A stretch of DNA of 64,000 bases. Origin: Thermoflexaceae bacterium (GTDB lineage Bacteria > Chloroflexota > Dehalococcoidia > Tepidiformales > Tepidiformaceae). A program made the position numbers and the translations under genes. Each line of letters opens with the position of its first letter. Position 1 is the stretch's first letter. Below, one piece after another: positions 17,498 through 26,117 of the stretch. The notes under the pieces were generated by a model that ran no database searches, was not told the DNA's origin, and was given only the letters and a program-made list of their open reading frames with translations. The stretch spans positions 434,001-498,000 of the forward strand of contig JABTUD010000002.1 of NCBI GenBank assembly GCA_015075555.1. Direction: 5' to 3'.

Positions 17498-18343
17498 ATG
17501 CGCGTACCGGCTGAAACACGGGTGAAGGTGAACGGCGTTGAGCTGGCGCTCTTCGAGTGGCCGGGCGAAGGGCGCCCCATCTTCCTCGCCCACGCGACCG
17601 GGTTCCACGCCCGCTGCTGGGACCAGGTGGCCGCGCGCCTCCCCGGTCGCCACCTCTACGCCGTCGACATGCGCGGCCACGGCCGCAGCGAGAAACCGGC
17701 GCCGCCATACCTCTGGCTCAACTTCGCCCAGGATGTGGCCGCGCTCGCCCGCTCCCTGGGCCTGCGCGACGCCCTCGGCGTGGGGCATTCCAAGGGCGGT
17801 TACGCCGTCGCCCGCGCCGCGGCCATGGAGCCGGGCGCCTTCGCGAAGCTGCTGCTCATCGACCCGGTGATCATGCCCCGCCCCGTCTACGCAGCCTTTC
17901 CACTCACCGAGCACTTCGCCTCCCGCAGGCGGAACGAATGGTCCTCCCCGGAAGAGATGTTCGAGCGCTTCCGGTCGCGCGCTCCATTCGACCGCTGGGA
18001 CCCGGCGGTGCTCCGCGACTACTGCGCCCACGGCCTGCTCCCGGCGCCTTCGGGCGATGGCTTTGTCCTCGCCTGCCCTCCTGCGATCGAGGCGGCCACC
18101 TACCTTGGCAGCGCAGGCGGCGACCCGTACGACGACCTTGAGTCGCTCACCATCCCCGTCCGGGTCCTGCGCGCCCGCGCCCGCGCCGAAGGCGCCCCCA
18201 TGGACATGAGCGGTTCGCCCACCAACCCGCGCCTGGTGGAGCACCTCGAATTCGGCGAGGATGTCTACCTGCCCGAATACAGCCACTTCATCCCCATGGA
18301 AGCGCCGGGGCTGGTGGCCCGTCACATCGAAGAGATGGCCTGA
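17498..18343 (+). CDS. Alpha/beta hydrolase
   Basis: 281-residue alpha/beta-hydrolase. HATGF oxyanion region near residue 31, nucleophile Ser in GVGHSKGG near 97, and C-terminal His in EYSHFIPM near 263. ATG 17498 has a GGGCAGG site; GTG 17486 is a possible alternative. The relatives include esterases, lactonases and C-C hydrolases; nothing in the sequence fixes the substrate. Confidence 0.85.
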   Translation: MRVPAETRVKVNGVELALFEWPGEGRPIFLAHATGFHARCWDQVAARLPGRHLYAVDMRGHGRSEKPAPPYLWLNFAQDVAALARSLGLRDALGVGHSKGGYAVARAAAMEPGAFAKLLLIDPVIMPRPVYAAFPLTEHFASRRRNEWSSPEEMFERFRSRAPFDRWDPAVLRDYCAHGLLPAPSGDGFVLACPPAIEAATYLGSAGGDPYDDLESLTIPVRVLRARARAEGAPMDMSGSPTNPRLVEHLEFGEDVYLPEYSHFIPMEAPGLVARHIEEMA

Positions 18344-18426
18344 AGGCACACGACGCCTTTACCGCGAGCGGAACCCGCACCCCTCCGCGGGCGTAGGAAC
18401 CGGTACCCGGAGTGGTGGAGGACACG

Positions 18427-19428
18427 TTGAGATTGCTGAAAATCGCAGGCCTCGCGCTGCTGCTCGCCGGCGCCGTGAGCGCCTGCAGCGACCGGGAGCC
18501 CGCGGGCCAAGGCGGCGACGAGCCGATCTCGGCCACTCCCGCGCCGCCTTCGGTGAGCGACCGCTCGCTGCTCCACGAGGCACGCCTCGACGCCGCAAGC
18601 GCCCGGCGCCTCAACGTGGACCCCCTGAAGGTCGAGCTCGTGAGCCTTCGCCACGCCGGCTGGGACGGCTGCCTGGGGGTCGCATCGCCCGGCACGCCCT
18701 GCCGCGAGATCTTCGTTGCGGGGTACATCGCCGTCTTTCGCGCGGGCGACCGGGAAGTGCGCTACCACATTGGCCTGGGCAGGTTCATCGGGCCGGTGGA
18801 CCCCGCGAAGGCGACGGTCAGCGATGGCTCCCCCGTTCCGCCCGAGATGCAGACCGACTTCAACGCGGTGCTGGCCCTCTACGCGCGCTACGACTTCACC
18901 CTCCGCACGAAGCAGAGCATCTCATCGAACGTCACGCAGGCGATCCTGCCGGTGGCGTTCCCGGACGCCTGCCTGGGATGGGAGCGGCCCGGGGCGATGT
19001 GCGCCCTGGTGGTGACGCCCGGCGCCATCGTGCTGCTGCGCACCCCGGGCGACAAGACCTACCGCTACCACGTCAGCGCCAGCGGCATCATTGCCACCGA
19101 CTTCACGCCCGGGGCCGCCAGCGTGGAGCCCCCCGCGGCGCTGCTTGACCTTCAGCGGCGCCTGCGCGAGGACGTTGCCGCCCGCACCGGCGTCGCCACC
19201 GAGAAGGTATCGCTCTACTCGTTCCGGGAGGTGACCTGGCCGAATGGCTGCCTCGGCGTCGAGCTCCCGGGAGCGGTCTGCACCCAGGCCCTGGTCGATG
19301 GGTTCCTGGCGACGCTCTCCGACGGCACCGGCGCCGAGTACCGCTACCACGGCGCCGGCGACCACTTCATCGCCGCCAGCTTCGAGCAGGGCGCCCGCCT
19401 GGCGGACCCGCTGCCCCGCGAGCCATGA
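18427..19428 (+). CDS. Lipoprotein with three tandem Cys-paired repeats
   Basis: 333-residue secreted lipoprotein from TTG 18427 (GGAGG 5 bp upstream). Lipobox AVSAC puts the lipid Cys near residue 20. The mature part holds three repeats of about 80-90 residues, each with the core GCLG/ACLG, then PGxxC 6-7 residues later, and ending in YHI or YRYH. The three cores begin near 18661, 18964 and 19246. The two Cys of each repeat are placed to form a disulfide. Function unknown; probably an extracytoplasmic binding or wall-associated protein. Confidence 0.82.
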   Translation: MRLLKIAGLALLLAGAVSACSDREPAGQGGDEPISATPAPPSVSDRSLLHEARLDAASARRLNVDPLKVELVSLRHAGWDGCLGVASPGTPCREIFVAGYIAVFRAGDREVRYHIGLGRFIGPVDPAKATVSDGSPVPPEMQTDFNAVLALYARYDFTLRTKQSISSNVTQAILPVAFPDACLGWERPGAMCALVVTPGAIVLLRTPGDKTYRYHVSASGIIATDFTPGAASVEPPAALLDLQRRLREDVAARTGVATEKVSLYSFREVTWPNGCLGVELPGAVCTQALVDGFLATLSDGTGAEYRYHGAGDHFIAASFEQGARLADPLPREP

Positions 19429-19438
19429 GCAGGGCGGG

Positions 19439-20824
19439 CTAGCGGTTGCCGGGGTCGCCGGGGCGGATGGGGTCGGTGAAGGTCCTGCCCGCATCCGAAA
19501 GGTCGCCAAGCACGTCATCGCCGCCCGGGCGGGTCCCGGCCGTCACCCAGAGCGTGAGGTCGTTCCAGGCGCGCGTCAGCTCCTGTTCGCTGAACTCGCA
19601 GTGGCCGCCATCGCGGATGATGCGCTGCACGAGGAGATCGCCGCGCCCGGCCGCATCGGCCCTGCGCCGGTAGCTCTGCTCCTGGGTGATGGGCACGAAC
19701 ACGTCGCCGGTGTTGTGGAGCGTGAGCAGGGGGGCGCTGATGCGGCCCGAGGTGGGCGCCTTGTCGGGGTAGGCGGTCGCATTCCTGATGGCCGGGTCGG
19801 CCGCGAGCCGGCGCACGCCGCTGTTCAGCTCCGCATCGGTGAAGCCGAGGCCGGCATCGATGTGGTAGGTGTGCCCCTCGTTCGTCGCCGCGCGGGCCGT
19901 GAGCGAGGCGCGGTCGGGGTCGGAGACAACCAGGCCGAAGTTGACGAGGAACTGCTCGCGATACCCCTCGCTGAAGAAGGGCCGCGGCCCGCCGGTGAGG
20001 TGGAGCATGACGTTCGCGAACGCCCTGCCCTTTGCGGTGGGCGCCTCGGCCGGTCCCAGGGCGGGCCCGATGCCGGTAAGGAGTGCCGCCGTCACCAGCG
20101 CCTGCCCCTGGCCGATGGGAATCCTGGTCCCGGCGATGAACTCGGCCACCATCGCCCACGAGATCAGGTAGTCGATCATCTCCTCGCCGCCAAGAGCGCC
20201 GCACACGGCCAGCCCGCCATCGTATTCGGCGGGGAAATGCTCAAGGGAAAGGGCGACCACGTTCCCGCCCATTGAAGCGCCGGTGATGTAGGTCCGCCCC
20301 GGCTTGCCGAACTGTTCGGCGAAGTACTTCTTCAGGGCGAGCGTATCGTCGGCGCCGATGCCGGGCGCGTAGCCATTCTCGCTGTAGGAGCTCGCAGCCC
20401 ACGCGAACCCCTGGCTGATGAGCAGCTTTCGCATCGACCCTCGCGGGCTCTCCACCGTCAGCTCGGGGCCGAAGCCGCGGAAGCCGTGCGCCCAGAGCAC
20501 CAGGTCGCCGTTCCAGGCTTCGGGCACCTCGATGCGATAGGCGGCGGCGCCGAGCCTGCCGAAGTAGGCCTTCGCCCCCGGGAGCGCCGTGAAGGAAGGG
20601 TCGGCAGCGGTATGGGGTGCGCCGGTTGGAGCGCCAAGGGTTCGCGCCGCTGCGGGCGTGGCCACGGCGGTGGGCGTGGCCGTGGCGGCGGCCGCCGAGG
20701 GCGTGGCCTTCTCCCCGGTGGCGGCTGCGGTGGTCCCCGGGCGGGCCGGGGCGCGTCGCCGCAGGCGCCCAGCGCCAGGAACAGCATCGCCGTGAAGCAG
20801 GAACAGCCATGCGCGCGTCCGCAT
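19439..20824 (-). CDS. Secreted alpha/beta hydrolase with Thr/Pro/Ala linker
   Basis: About 461 residues from ATG 20824. Hydrolase domain with LWAHGF oxyanion loop, nucleophile Ser in ITGASMGGN, Asp in NTGDVFVP and His in DGGHCEF. It is preceded by a low-complexity ATPTAVATPAA linker, as in cell-surface hydrolases. The first 30 residues in this frame are not a signal peptide, but the +1 frame from ATG 20787 reads MLFLALGACGD, a lipobox, so the 5' end may contain compensating frameshifts. Convergent with the repeat lipoprotein. Confidence 0.78.
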   Translation of the reverse strand: MRTRAWLFLLHGDAVPGAGRLRRRAPARPGTTAAATGEKATPSAAAATATPTAVATPAAARTLGAPTGAPHTAADPSFTALPGAKAYFGRLGAAAYRIEVPEAWNGDLVLWAHGFRGFGPELTVESPRGSMRKLLISQGFAWAASSYSENGYAPGIGADDTLALKKYFAEQFGKPGRTYITGASMGGNVVALSLEHFPAEYDGGLAVCGALGGEEMIDYLISWAMVAEFIAGTRIPIGQGQALVTAALLTGIGPALGPAEAPTAKGRAFANVMLHLTGGPRPFFSEGYREQFLVNFGLVVSDPDRASLTARAATNEGHTYHIDAGLGFTDAELNSGVRRLAADPAIRNATAYPDKAPTSGRISAPLLTLHNTGDVFVPITQEQSYRRRADAAGRGDLLVQRIIRDGGHCEFSEQELTRAWNDLTLWVTAGTRPGGDDVLGDLSDAGRTFTDPIRPGDPGNR

Positions 20825-20893
20825 GACCACCAGTCTAGCGCAAGGGGCGGCTACCACCGCGGACCCGCGCCGGGCGCTAACGCGCTGCGCCGG

Positions 20894-20899
20894 TAGAAT
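20894..20899 (+). promoter_or_regulatory. Putative -10 box (TAGAAT) for the hydrolase at 20945
   Basis: TAGAAT preceded by CCGG, 45 bp before the TTG start; GGAGGG follows at about 20934. The hexamer matches that before 6639 and 47152. Confidence 0.4.
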
Positions 20900-20944
20900 G
20901 AGACCTCACAGCAATTCGAACGGCGTGAACAGCAGGAGGGTGCC

Positions 20945-21694
20945 TTGGCCTATATCGACCGTGACGGGGTGAAGATCTACTACGAAGACCACGGCCAGGG
21001 CCCTGCCATCCTGCTCACCCACGGGTTTGCCGACACCTCGATCTTCTGGCGGGGGCAGGTCGCCGCCTTCAGCGACCGGTACCGGGTCATCACCTGGGAC
21101 ATGCGCGGCCACGGCCAATCCGACAGCCCGGACGACCCGGCACTCTACAGCGAAGACCACACCGTCGGCGATATGGCGGCCATCCTCGACACCTGCGGCG
21201 TTGAGCGGGCGGTGCTCGGGGGCCTCTCCCTTGGGGGCTTCATGTCACTCGCCTTCAACCTGCGTCACCCCGGCCGGGTACGCGCCCTCATGCTCTTCGA
21301 CACCGGCCCCGGCTATCGCAGCGCCGAAGGCCGCGCCGGGTGGAACCAAACGGCCCTCGCCCGCGCCGCCGGCTTCGAAGAGCGCGGGCTCGATGCGGCA
21401 AACCGGCGCCAGCGCCTGGAGCACCGCTCTCCCGAGGGGCTGGCGAAGGCGGCCCGGGGCATGCTCGCCCAGTTCGATGGCCGGGTGATTGAATCGTTGC
21501 CGGGAATCGCCGTCCCCACCCTGGTGCTGGTGGGCGCCAACGACCAGCCCTTCATGGCGGCCGCGGACTACATGGCCGCGAAGATCCCGGGGGCGCGTAA
21601 GGGCGTCATCGCCGGGGCCGGGCACACCATCAATCTCGACCAGCCCGAGGCCTTCAACGCCGCCGTCGAGGAGTTCCTGGCCAGCCTGGCCTAG
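20945..21694 (+). CDS. Alpha/beta hydrolase (3-oxoadipate enol-lactonase-like)
   Basis: 249-residue alpha/beta-hydrolase: LTHGFADTS oxyanion region near residue 27, WDMRGHGQSD near 53, nucleophile Ser in GGLSLGG near 95, Asp in LVGANDQPF near 200 and His in GAGHTIN near 226. TTG start with GGAGGG 7 bp upstream. Overall order resembles PcaD/haloperoxidase-like esterases. Its stop shares the palindrome CTAG with the stop of the convergent gene. Confidence 0.88.
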   Translation: MAYIDRDGVKIYYEDHGQGPAILLTHGFADTSIFWRGQVAAFSDRYRVITWDMRGHGQSDSPDDPALYSEDHTVGDMAAILDTCGVERAVLGGLSLGGFMSLAFNLRHPGRVRALMLFDTGPGYRSAEGRAGWNQTALARAAGFEERGLDAANRRQRLEHRSPEGLAKAARGMLAQFDGRVIESLPGIAVPTLVLVGANDQPFMAAADYMAAKIPGARKGVIAGAGHTINLDQPEAFNAAVEEFLASLA

Positions 21695-22833
21695 CCGGCC
21701 GGGCCCGGGGCCTCTCCGCCGGGGCGCGCGCCGGGCAGTGCGGGCAGCATGCCCAGGGCCGCGTAGATAGGCGCCGGCCTTTCGTCGCGCAGGCGCCCCG
21801 GGAGCGCCCAGAGCAGCGTGGCGCAGGCAGCGAAGAGCGCCACCATGCCGGCGATGCTGAGGATGTCGAGGGCGGCCGAATCGGGGCCGGCCATGCTGAA
21901 GAACCGGTCGCCGCCGAGCGCGTAGGTGAGGAAGTTCCACGACCCGTGGACCAGCACGCCGAGCGGGTAGCCCACCAGGTACCGGGCATCCCGGCGCAGG
22001 AGGGCATAGAAGCCGAGCGCGGAAAGCCCCGAGGCAAGGGCGTGGATGGCCCCCGTGCCCGTGCGCGCGATGGCGAAGAGCCACCACTGGTTGCCCATCG
22101 TCTGGTCGGCCAGCTGTTCGGGGGAGACCAGGGCGATGCTGTTGTCGAAGGTTTCGAGCAGGTTGAAACCCGCCCCGGCGAGCGTGCCCCAGAGGAAGCA
22201 GCGCGCCGCGCCGCCCCGGCGATAGAAGAAGAGGGCCACGAGCGCCCCTTTCCAGAACTCCTCGTTCAGGGGCGCGACCACGGAAAGGACGGTCAGGTCG
22301 AAGAAGAGCCCCCAGCCCCGGGGGAGCGTCTGCAGGTTGTCGCTGATATCGAAGGCATCGCCCTGGCCGAAGCGGTCGATCAGGAAAGCGCCCATGAAGA
22401 CCAGGTAGAGGGTGTTGATGAGCGCCCCCATGGTGGTGGCGCCGACCGCGCCGTAGATGAAGCCGCTCGACCATTCGCGCCAGCTTACGGGCCAGGAGAG
22501 GGGGTTGCTCCGCGCGTAGCGGACCGCCACCACGCCCGCGATCACGATCGAGGGCACGCTTACCACCGCCAGGTTCGCCAACGGGAAGAGCCAGGGCAGG
22601 CGTTCCGGGTGATTCACCAGCCACTGGCCCAGCCACACCGCCGCCGGGAGCAGCGGCGCCAGCAGCCACGGGCGCCGCAGGCGAAAGGCCGACGAGCCGG
22701 TGCCCCCGAGCGCCGATGCCGCCTGGAAGACGAGCACTCCGCCCAGCGCCATGTAGACGGCAGCCGTGCCTATCACGAAGTTGATGAGGAAGAGCTCGTA
22801 CTCGGGGTCATCGTCGGCCCAGGGGAGCGCCAC
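21691..22833 (-). CDS. PrsW-family intramembrane metalloprotease
   Basis: Polytopic protein of 380 residues with the PrsW signatures: NEEFWKG (EExxK-type) near residue 194, GAGFNLLET near 226, IHALASG and VHGSWNF in later helices. PrsW cleaves anti-sigma factors in Bacillus; here the target is unknown. The first ordinary start codon is the GTG at 22833, but 26 further in-frame codons upstream (to an ATC at 22911 with GGGGAG 8 bp before it) encode a hydrophobic helix, so the true start may be there. It follows recF directly. Confidence 0.8.
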   Translation of the reverse strand: MALPWADDDPEYELFLINFVIGTAAVYMALGGVLVFQAASALGGTGSSAFRLRRPWLLAPLLPAAVWLGQWLVNHPERLPWLFPLANLAVVSVPSIVIAGVVAVRYARSNPLSWPVSWREWSSGFIYGAVGATTMGALINTLYLVFMGAFLIDRFGQGDAFDISDNLQTLPRGWGLFFDLTVLSVVAPLNEEFWKGALVALFFYRRGGAARCFLWGTLAGAGFNLLETFDNSIALVSPEQLADQTMGNQWWLFAIARTGTGAIHALASGLSALGFYALLRRDARYLVGYPLGVLVHGSWNFLTYALGGDRFFSMAGPDSAALDILSIAGMVALFAACATLLWALPGRLRDERPAPIYAALGMLPALPGARPGGEAPGPAG

Positions 22834-22915
22834 CAGGACGCCCAGCCCAAGCAGAAAGCCGAATGAGCCGGTGACAACCGCGAAGCCGGCGACAGTGTTG
22901 CGTCGCCGGATGGCC

Positions 22916-24085
22916 TTACTCCCCTTCGAACCGGGTGAGCGCGCCGGCGGAGACGATGAAGCGGCCCGAAGCGCGCGTCATCACCTCGCGGACACGGTCG
23001 GGCTCGGCCGTGGTGACAATCGTCTGCTGGAAGTTGTCGAAGAATTCGAGCACGCCCTTGCGGCGGCGCGCGTCGAGCTCGCTGAGCACGTCATCGAGGA
23101 GGACGACGGGGTCATCGCCGAGCACGTTGCGGAGGTAGCTCGCTTCGGCCAGGCGGAGCGAGAGGGCCGCGATGCGCTGTTGCGCGCGGGAGGCGTAGGA
23201 GTCCGCGGGCATGCCGTCGATCTCGATCGTGACGTCGTCGCGGTGGGGCCCGACGATCGTTGCGCCGGCGCCGATTTCGCGCCCGCGGAGCGCGCTCAAA
23301 GCCCTGAGCATGCGCGCTATCCACTCCGTCTCGTCGATCGGCAGGCTGGAGTCATCGAGCCCGCCCAGGGAAGGGCGGTAGGTGAGCTGCAGGCTCTCCT
23401 GTCCGTCGCTCAGGCGTTCCATCTGGTGGGCCGCTTCGGGGACGAGTGAGCCGAGGGCATCGGCCCGCGCCTTCATGATGATGCCCCCCGAATGGGCCAG
23501 CTCCTGGTCCCAGAAGTTGAGCTCGCCGGCCGAAGCCTCCCGGGCCTGGATGCGCTTGAGCAGGCTGTTGCGCTGCTGCAGCACCTTCGCGTAGCGCTGC
23601 ATGGCGCGCAGGTAGCCCCGGTCGACCTGGGAGATCATCATGTCGAGGTAGCGGCGGCGAAGGAGAGGCGGGCCGGCCACTATCTCGATATCGAGCGTGC
23701 TGAACAGCACCGCGCAGAGCTGCCCGACGGCATCGGAGGCGCGCCGGGCGACGCCGTTCACGCGCACGCGCTTGCCCGCGCGGTGGTTGGCATCGGTGGT
23801 GCGGCCCACGATCGCCACTTCCAGGTGGAGGTTCCCGGCCGAGCGATCGACCTGGCATTCCAGCCGCGCAATCGGGAATTCGCTGCTGATAATGTCGCGG
23901 CGCACGAGGTCCGCATCGGAGCTGGCCCGGCTCGAACGGAGGGTCGAGAGCAGGTAGATGGCTTCCAGGAGGTTGCTCTTGCCCTGGGCGTTGTCACCGA
24001 CGAAGAGGTTCAGTCCCCGGTCGAGCCTGATCGAGGCCCGAACGTAGTTCCGGTAGTTGGTGATCTGGAGCTCAGAGATAAACAC
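22916..24085 (-). CDS. recF: DNA replication and repair protein RecF
   Basis: ATPase that helps load RecA at single-strand gaps. 389 residues: start MFISELQITNYRNY matches the family N-terminus, Walker A GDNAQGKSN at residues 30-38, signature SRAQQR, Walker B VVLLDDVLSELD near 330. GTG 24085 is preferred over GTG 24094 because of this N-terminus. TATACT at 24099-24104 is a likely -10, giving a very short or absent leader. Divergent from dnaN. Confidence 0.95.
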   Translation of the reverse strand: MFISELQITNYRNYVRASIRLDRGLNLFVGDNAQGKSNLLEAIYLLSTLRSSRASSDADLVRRDIISSEFPIARLECQVDRSAGNLHLEVAIVGRTTDANHRAGKRVRVNGVARRASDAVGQLCAVLFSTLDIEIVAGPPLLRRRYLDMMISQVDRGYLRAMQRYAKVLQQRNSLLKRIQAREASAGELNFWDQELAHSGGIIMKARADALGSLVPEAAHQMERLSDGQESLQLTYRPSLGGLDDSSLPIDETEWIARMLRALSALRGREIGAGATIVGPHRDDVTIEIDGMPADSYASRAQQRIAALSLRLAEASYLRNVLGDDPVVLLDDVLSELDARRRKGVLEFFDNFQQTIVTTAEPDRVREVMTRASGRFIVSAGALTRFEGE

Positions 24086-24180
24086 GACTCGCACCCAGTA
24101 TAGACGACTGGCGCGACAGGGAACGTCAGGCCCGGGGAAACTCCCTTCAGGAGTTCGCGGCCAGGAGGGCAATTGTTGAG

Positions 24181-24247
24181 CCGCCTAAGCAGTCGCCTTG
24201 TCTCGCGGCCGCATTCGACCGTATAATCCGTCGAATCGCTTAGGCGG
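24181..24247. promoter_or_regulatory. dnaN promoter framed by a 10-bp inverted repeat
   Basis: TTGTCT (24198-24203) and TATAAT (24222-24227) with 18-bp spacing make the best sigma-70-like promoter in the window, pointing at dnaN. It sits between CCGCCTAAGC (24181-24190) and its exact reverse complement GCTTAGGCGG (24238-24247). A dimeric regulator could bridge both arms. No clear DnaA boxes and no dnaA gene are seen in 24086-24255. Confidence 0.65.
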
Positions 24248-24255
24248 GTGAACCA

Positions 24256-25389
24256 GTGAAAGTCCAGGTGCTCCAGGAAAACCTGCATCGTGGCCTCAGC
24301 ATCGTCGGCCGCGCTGTGGCGACGCGAACCACACTCCCGATCACGGCCAACGTGCTCCTTGCGACCGAACGCGGGCTGTTGAAGCTTGCGGCCACGGACC
24401 TCGAAATCACGATCAGGACGTGGATCGGCGCCAGGATCGACGAGCCCGGCGCGACGACCGTCCCTGCACGCCTCATCACCGACTTCATCTCCTCGCTGCC
24501 GCCGGCCACGGTGGTCCTCGAAGTCCCCGAACGCGGGCGCCAGGTGAAGCTCGAATGCGCCCGCAACGAATCGACGATCAACTCCATGGACGCCGAGGAC
24601 TTCCCGCACCTGGCCACCATCGATGAAGGCGCGAGCATCGCCCTGGACCCGAAAGCCCTGAAGAGGGCCATCGAGCGCGTGGAGTTCGCCGCCGCTTCCG
24701 ACGAATCGCGCCCCGTGCTCACCGGAATTGAAGTGAAGACAGAGGGCACGCGCCTCACCTTCGCCGCGGCCGATGGGTTCCGGCTGGCCGTCTCCGACAT
24801 CACGCTCCCCGAGCCGCCCGCCGAGGCGCTGGCCGCCATCGTGCCCGCGCGGGCGATGCGCGAAGTGGCCCGCCTGGTTGGCGAAAGCACCGAACCCGTC
24901 ACCATGCGCCTCAATCCCGGTCGCACGCAGGTGATGTTCACGATGGGCGACCCAGAGATCCAGCTCGTCACCCAGCTCATCCAGGGGACGTTCCCCAACT
25001 ACACGCAGCTCATCCCCGGCGAATGGAACACACGCTGCGTGGTGAGCGTCGACGAGTTCAAGCGCGAGGTGCGGATCGCGGCCATCTTCGCGCGCGACGG
25101 CAGCGGCATTGTGCGCCTGCAGATCCAGCCGGGCGCGGGTATGCCGGGCAAGCTCACCATCAACGCCAGGGCCGACGAGATCGGCGAGAACCAGGGCGAA
25201 ATCGACGCCCGGGTTGAAGGTGACGCAGGCCGGATTGCCTTCAACAGCCGCTACCTGCAGGACGTGCTCAACGTCCTTTCGGGCGATGTCGCGCTGGAGA
25301 TGACGACCCCTTCGAACCAGGGCGTCCTCCGCCCCGTGAGCGAAAGCGACTACGTGCACGTCGTGATGCCGATGTTTGTACAGTGGTGA
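24256..25389 (+). CDS. dnaN: DNA polymerase III sliding clamp (beta subunit)
   Basis: 377 residues, standard clamp length, three repeated clamp domains. Begins MKVQVLQENLHRGLSIVGRA and has LPITANVLL, the ATDLEI strand and the ending YVHVVMPMF. It differs from most clamps in that VQW follows the usual C-terminal MP(M/I)R(L/I) position. Ring-shaped processivity factor of the replicase. An accessory island starts right at its 3' end, and diverged copies of this end recur downstream. Confidence 0.96.
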   Translation: MKVQVLQENLHRGLSIVGRAVATRTTLPITANVLLATERGLLKLAATDLEITIRTWIGARIDEPGATTVPARLITDFISSLPPATVVLEVPERGRQVKLECARNESTINSMDAEDFPHLATIDEGASIALDPKALKRAIERVEFAAASDESRPVLTGIEVKTEGTRLTFAAADGFRLAVSDITLPEPPAEALAAIVPARAMREVARLVGESTEPVTMRLNPGRTQVMFTMGDPEIQLVTQLIQGTFPNYTQLIPGEWNTRCVVSVDEFKREVRIAAIFARDGSGIVRLQIQPGAGMPGKLTINARADEIGENQGEIDARVEGDAGRIAFNSRYLQDVLNVLSGDVALEMTTPSNQGVLRPVSESDYVHVVMPMFVQW

Positions 25390-25429
25390 TAAAAACCGGG
25401 CTCTGACCGGGGCCGGGAGCGCCTGTCAG
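25368..25429 (+). repeat. dnaN 3'-end direct repeat, copy 1 (candidate attachment site)
   Basis: 62 bp covering the last codons and stop of dnaN plus about 40 bp beyond. A copy with about 84 percent identity is at 26122-26183, and a shorter match to the first 25 bp is at 30484-30508, all in the same orientation. Position at the 3' end of an essential gene is typical of integration sites. Confidence 0.6.
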
Positions 25430-25530
25430 GCCGGACCGGGGGACGTGGCGGATATGGCGCTGGCAGGGCCTGTAGGAATTCCATTAGCAAGAATCCCGTG
25501 CGGCTGATTCGAGGTGGCCGAACCTCAAGG

Positions 25531-25728
25531 TCAAGCAACCGCAGTGAACTCGACGTGCCTTGGGTCTGTCACTCGGCGCGAGGCATCCAGAATCTCGAAA
25601 CCTACGACGTCGCCCTCGACGTCGAAGTCCAGGATGACTCCCGGCTTGTCCTCGTCGCTCTCCGCCACGGCGGTGTCCTTGAGGACCACGGTCAGCGTGT
25701 CGGTATCGGGGTCGTAGGTGATCTTCAC
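25531..25728 (-). CDS. DUF2283 protein, probable antitoxin partner (copy A)
   Basis: 65 residues, starting MKITYDPDTDTLTVVLKD with PGVILDFDVEGDVVGFEILDA, the complete DUF2283 pattern. Its start overlaps the stop of the DUF4258 gene by 4 bp. DUF4258-DUF2283 pairs are widely found and are usually interpreted as toxin-antitoxin-like modules; that role is inference here. A nearly identical gene is at 29.9-30.1 kb. Confidence 0.85.
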   Translation of the reverse strand: MKITYDPDTDTLTVVLKDTAVAESDEDKPGVILDFDVEGDVVGFEILDASRRVTDPRHVEFTAVA

Positions 25729-26009
25729 GGCTGGCTCCAGTACTTCCCAATCTTACTCGATCTGTAGGCCGTCACGACCACGCGCGGAGAGCGGTCGATG
25801 TCGACGAAGACACGTAGCACGTACGCGCGGACTCCCGGCCTTCCTTCACGGAGTGTGGTGAGGACGATCCGTCCTGGCCGGACTTCGGCCTGGCGACCCG
25901 GATGTTCCAGAACGGCCTTCACCTCTGCATCGGCGATTCCGCGGCGAGCGAACTCGACGCGAGCGTGCTGGCTGAGGATGGCAGTGCCGTAGGACGGGTT
26001 GTCGACCAT
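25725..26009 (-). CDS. DUF4258 protein, probable toxin partner (copy A)
   Basis: 94 residues with the DUF4258 order: SQHARVEFARRGI, an acidic helix EVKAVLEHPG, and a C-terminal strand pair RVFVDID and VVVTAYRSSKIGKYW. The fold relates to small RelE-like or endonuclease-like toxins. Translationally coupled to DUF2283. The start at 26009 has no strong ribosome site. Copy B at 30.1-30.4 kb is broken by two frameshifts, so this is the only intact copy. Confidence 0.8.
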   Translation of the reverse strand: MVDNPSYGTAILSQHARVEFARRGIADAEVKAVLEHPGRQAEVRPGRIVLTTLREGRPGVRAYVLRVFVDIDRSPRVVVTAYRSSKIGKYWSQP

Positions 26010-26117
26010 GCCGCGATTCTCGCCGTCGCGGCCGTTCTGGTCACCGGCGCCGGCGCCCGGGCAACGCGACCTTCACCCGGAAAGGCCAGCCGTCCCCGTT
26101 TTTCGTACAAGTGAACG

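Noticed and set aside
24086-24255. Replication origin with DnaA boxes between recF and dnaN
   Set aside because: No TTATCCACA-like 9-mers and no dnaA gene nearby; only the promoter and inverted repeat are supported.
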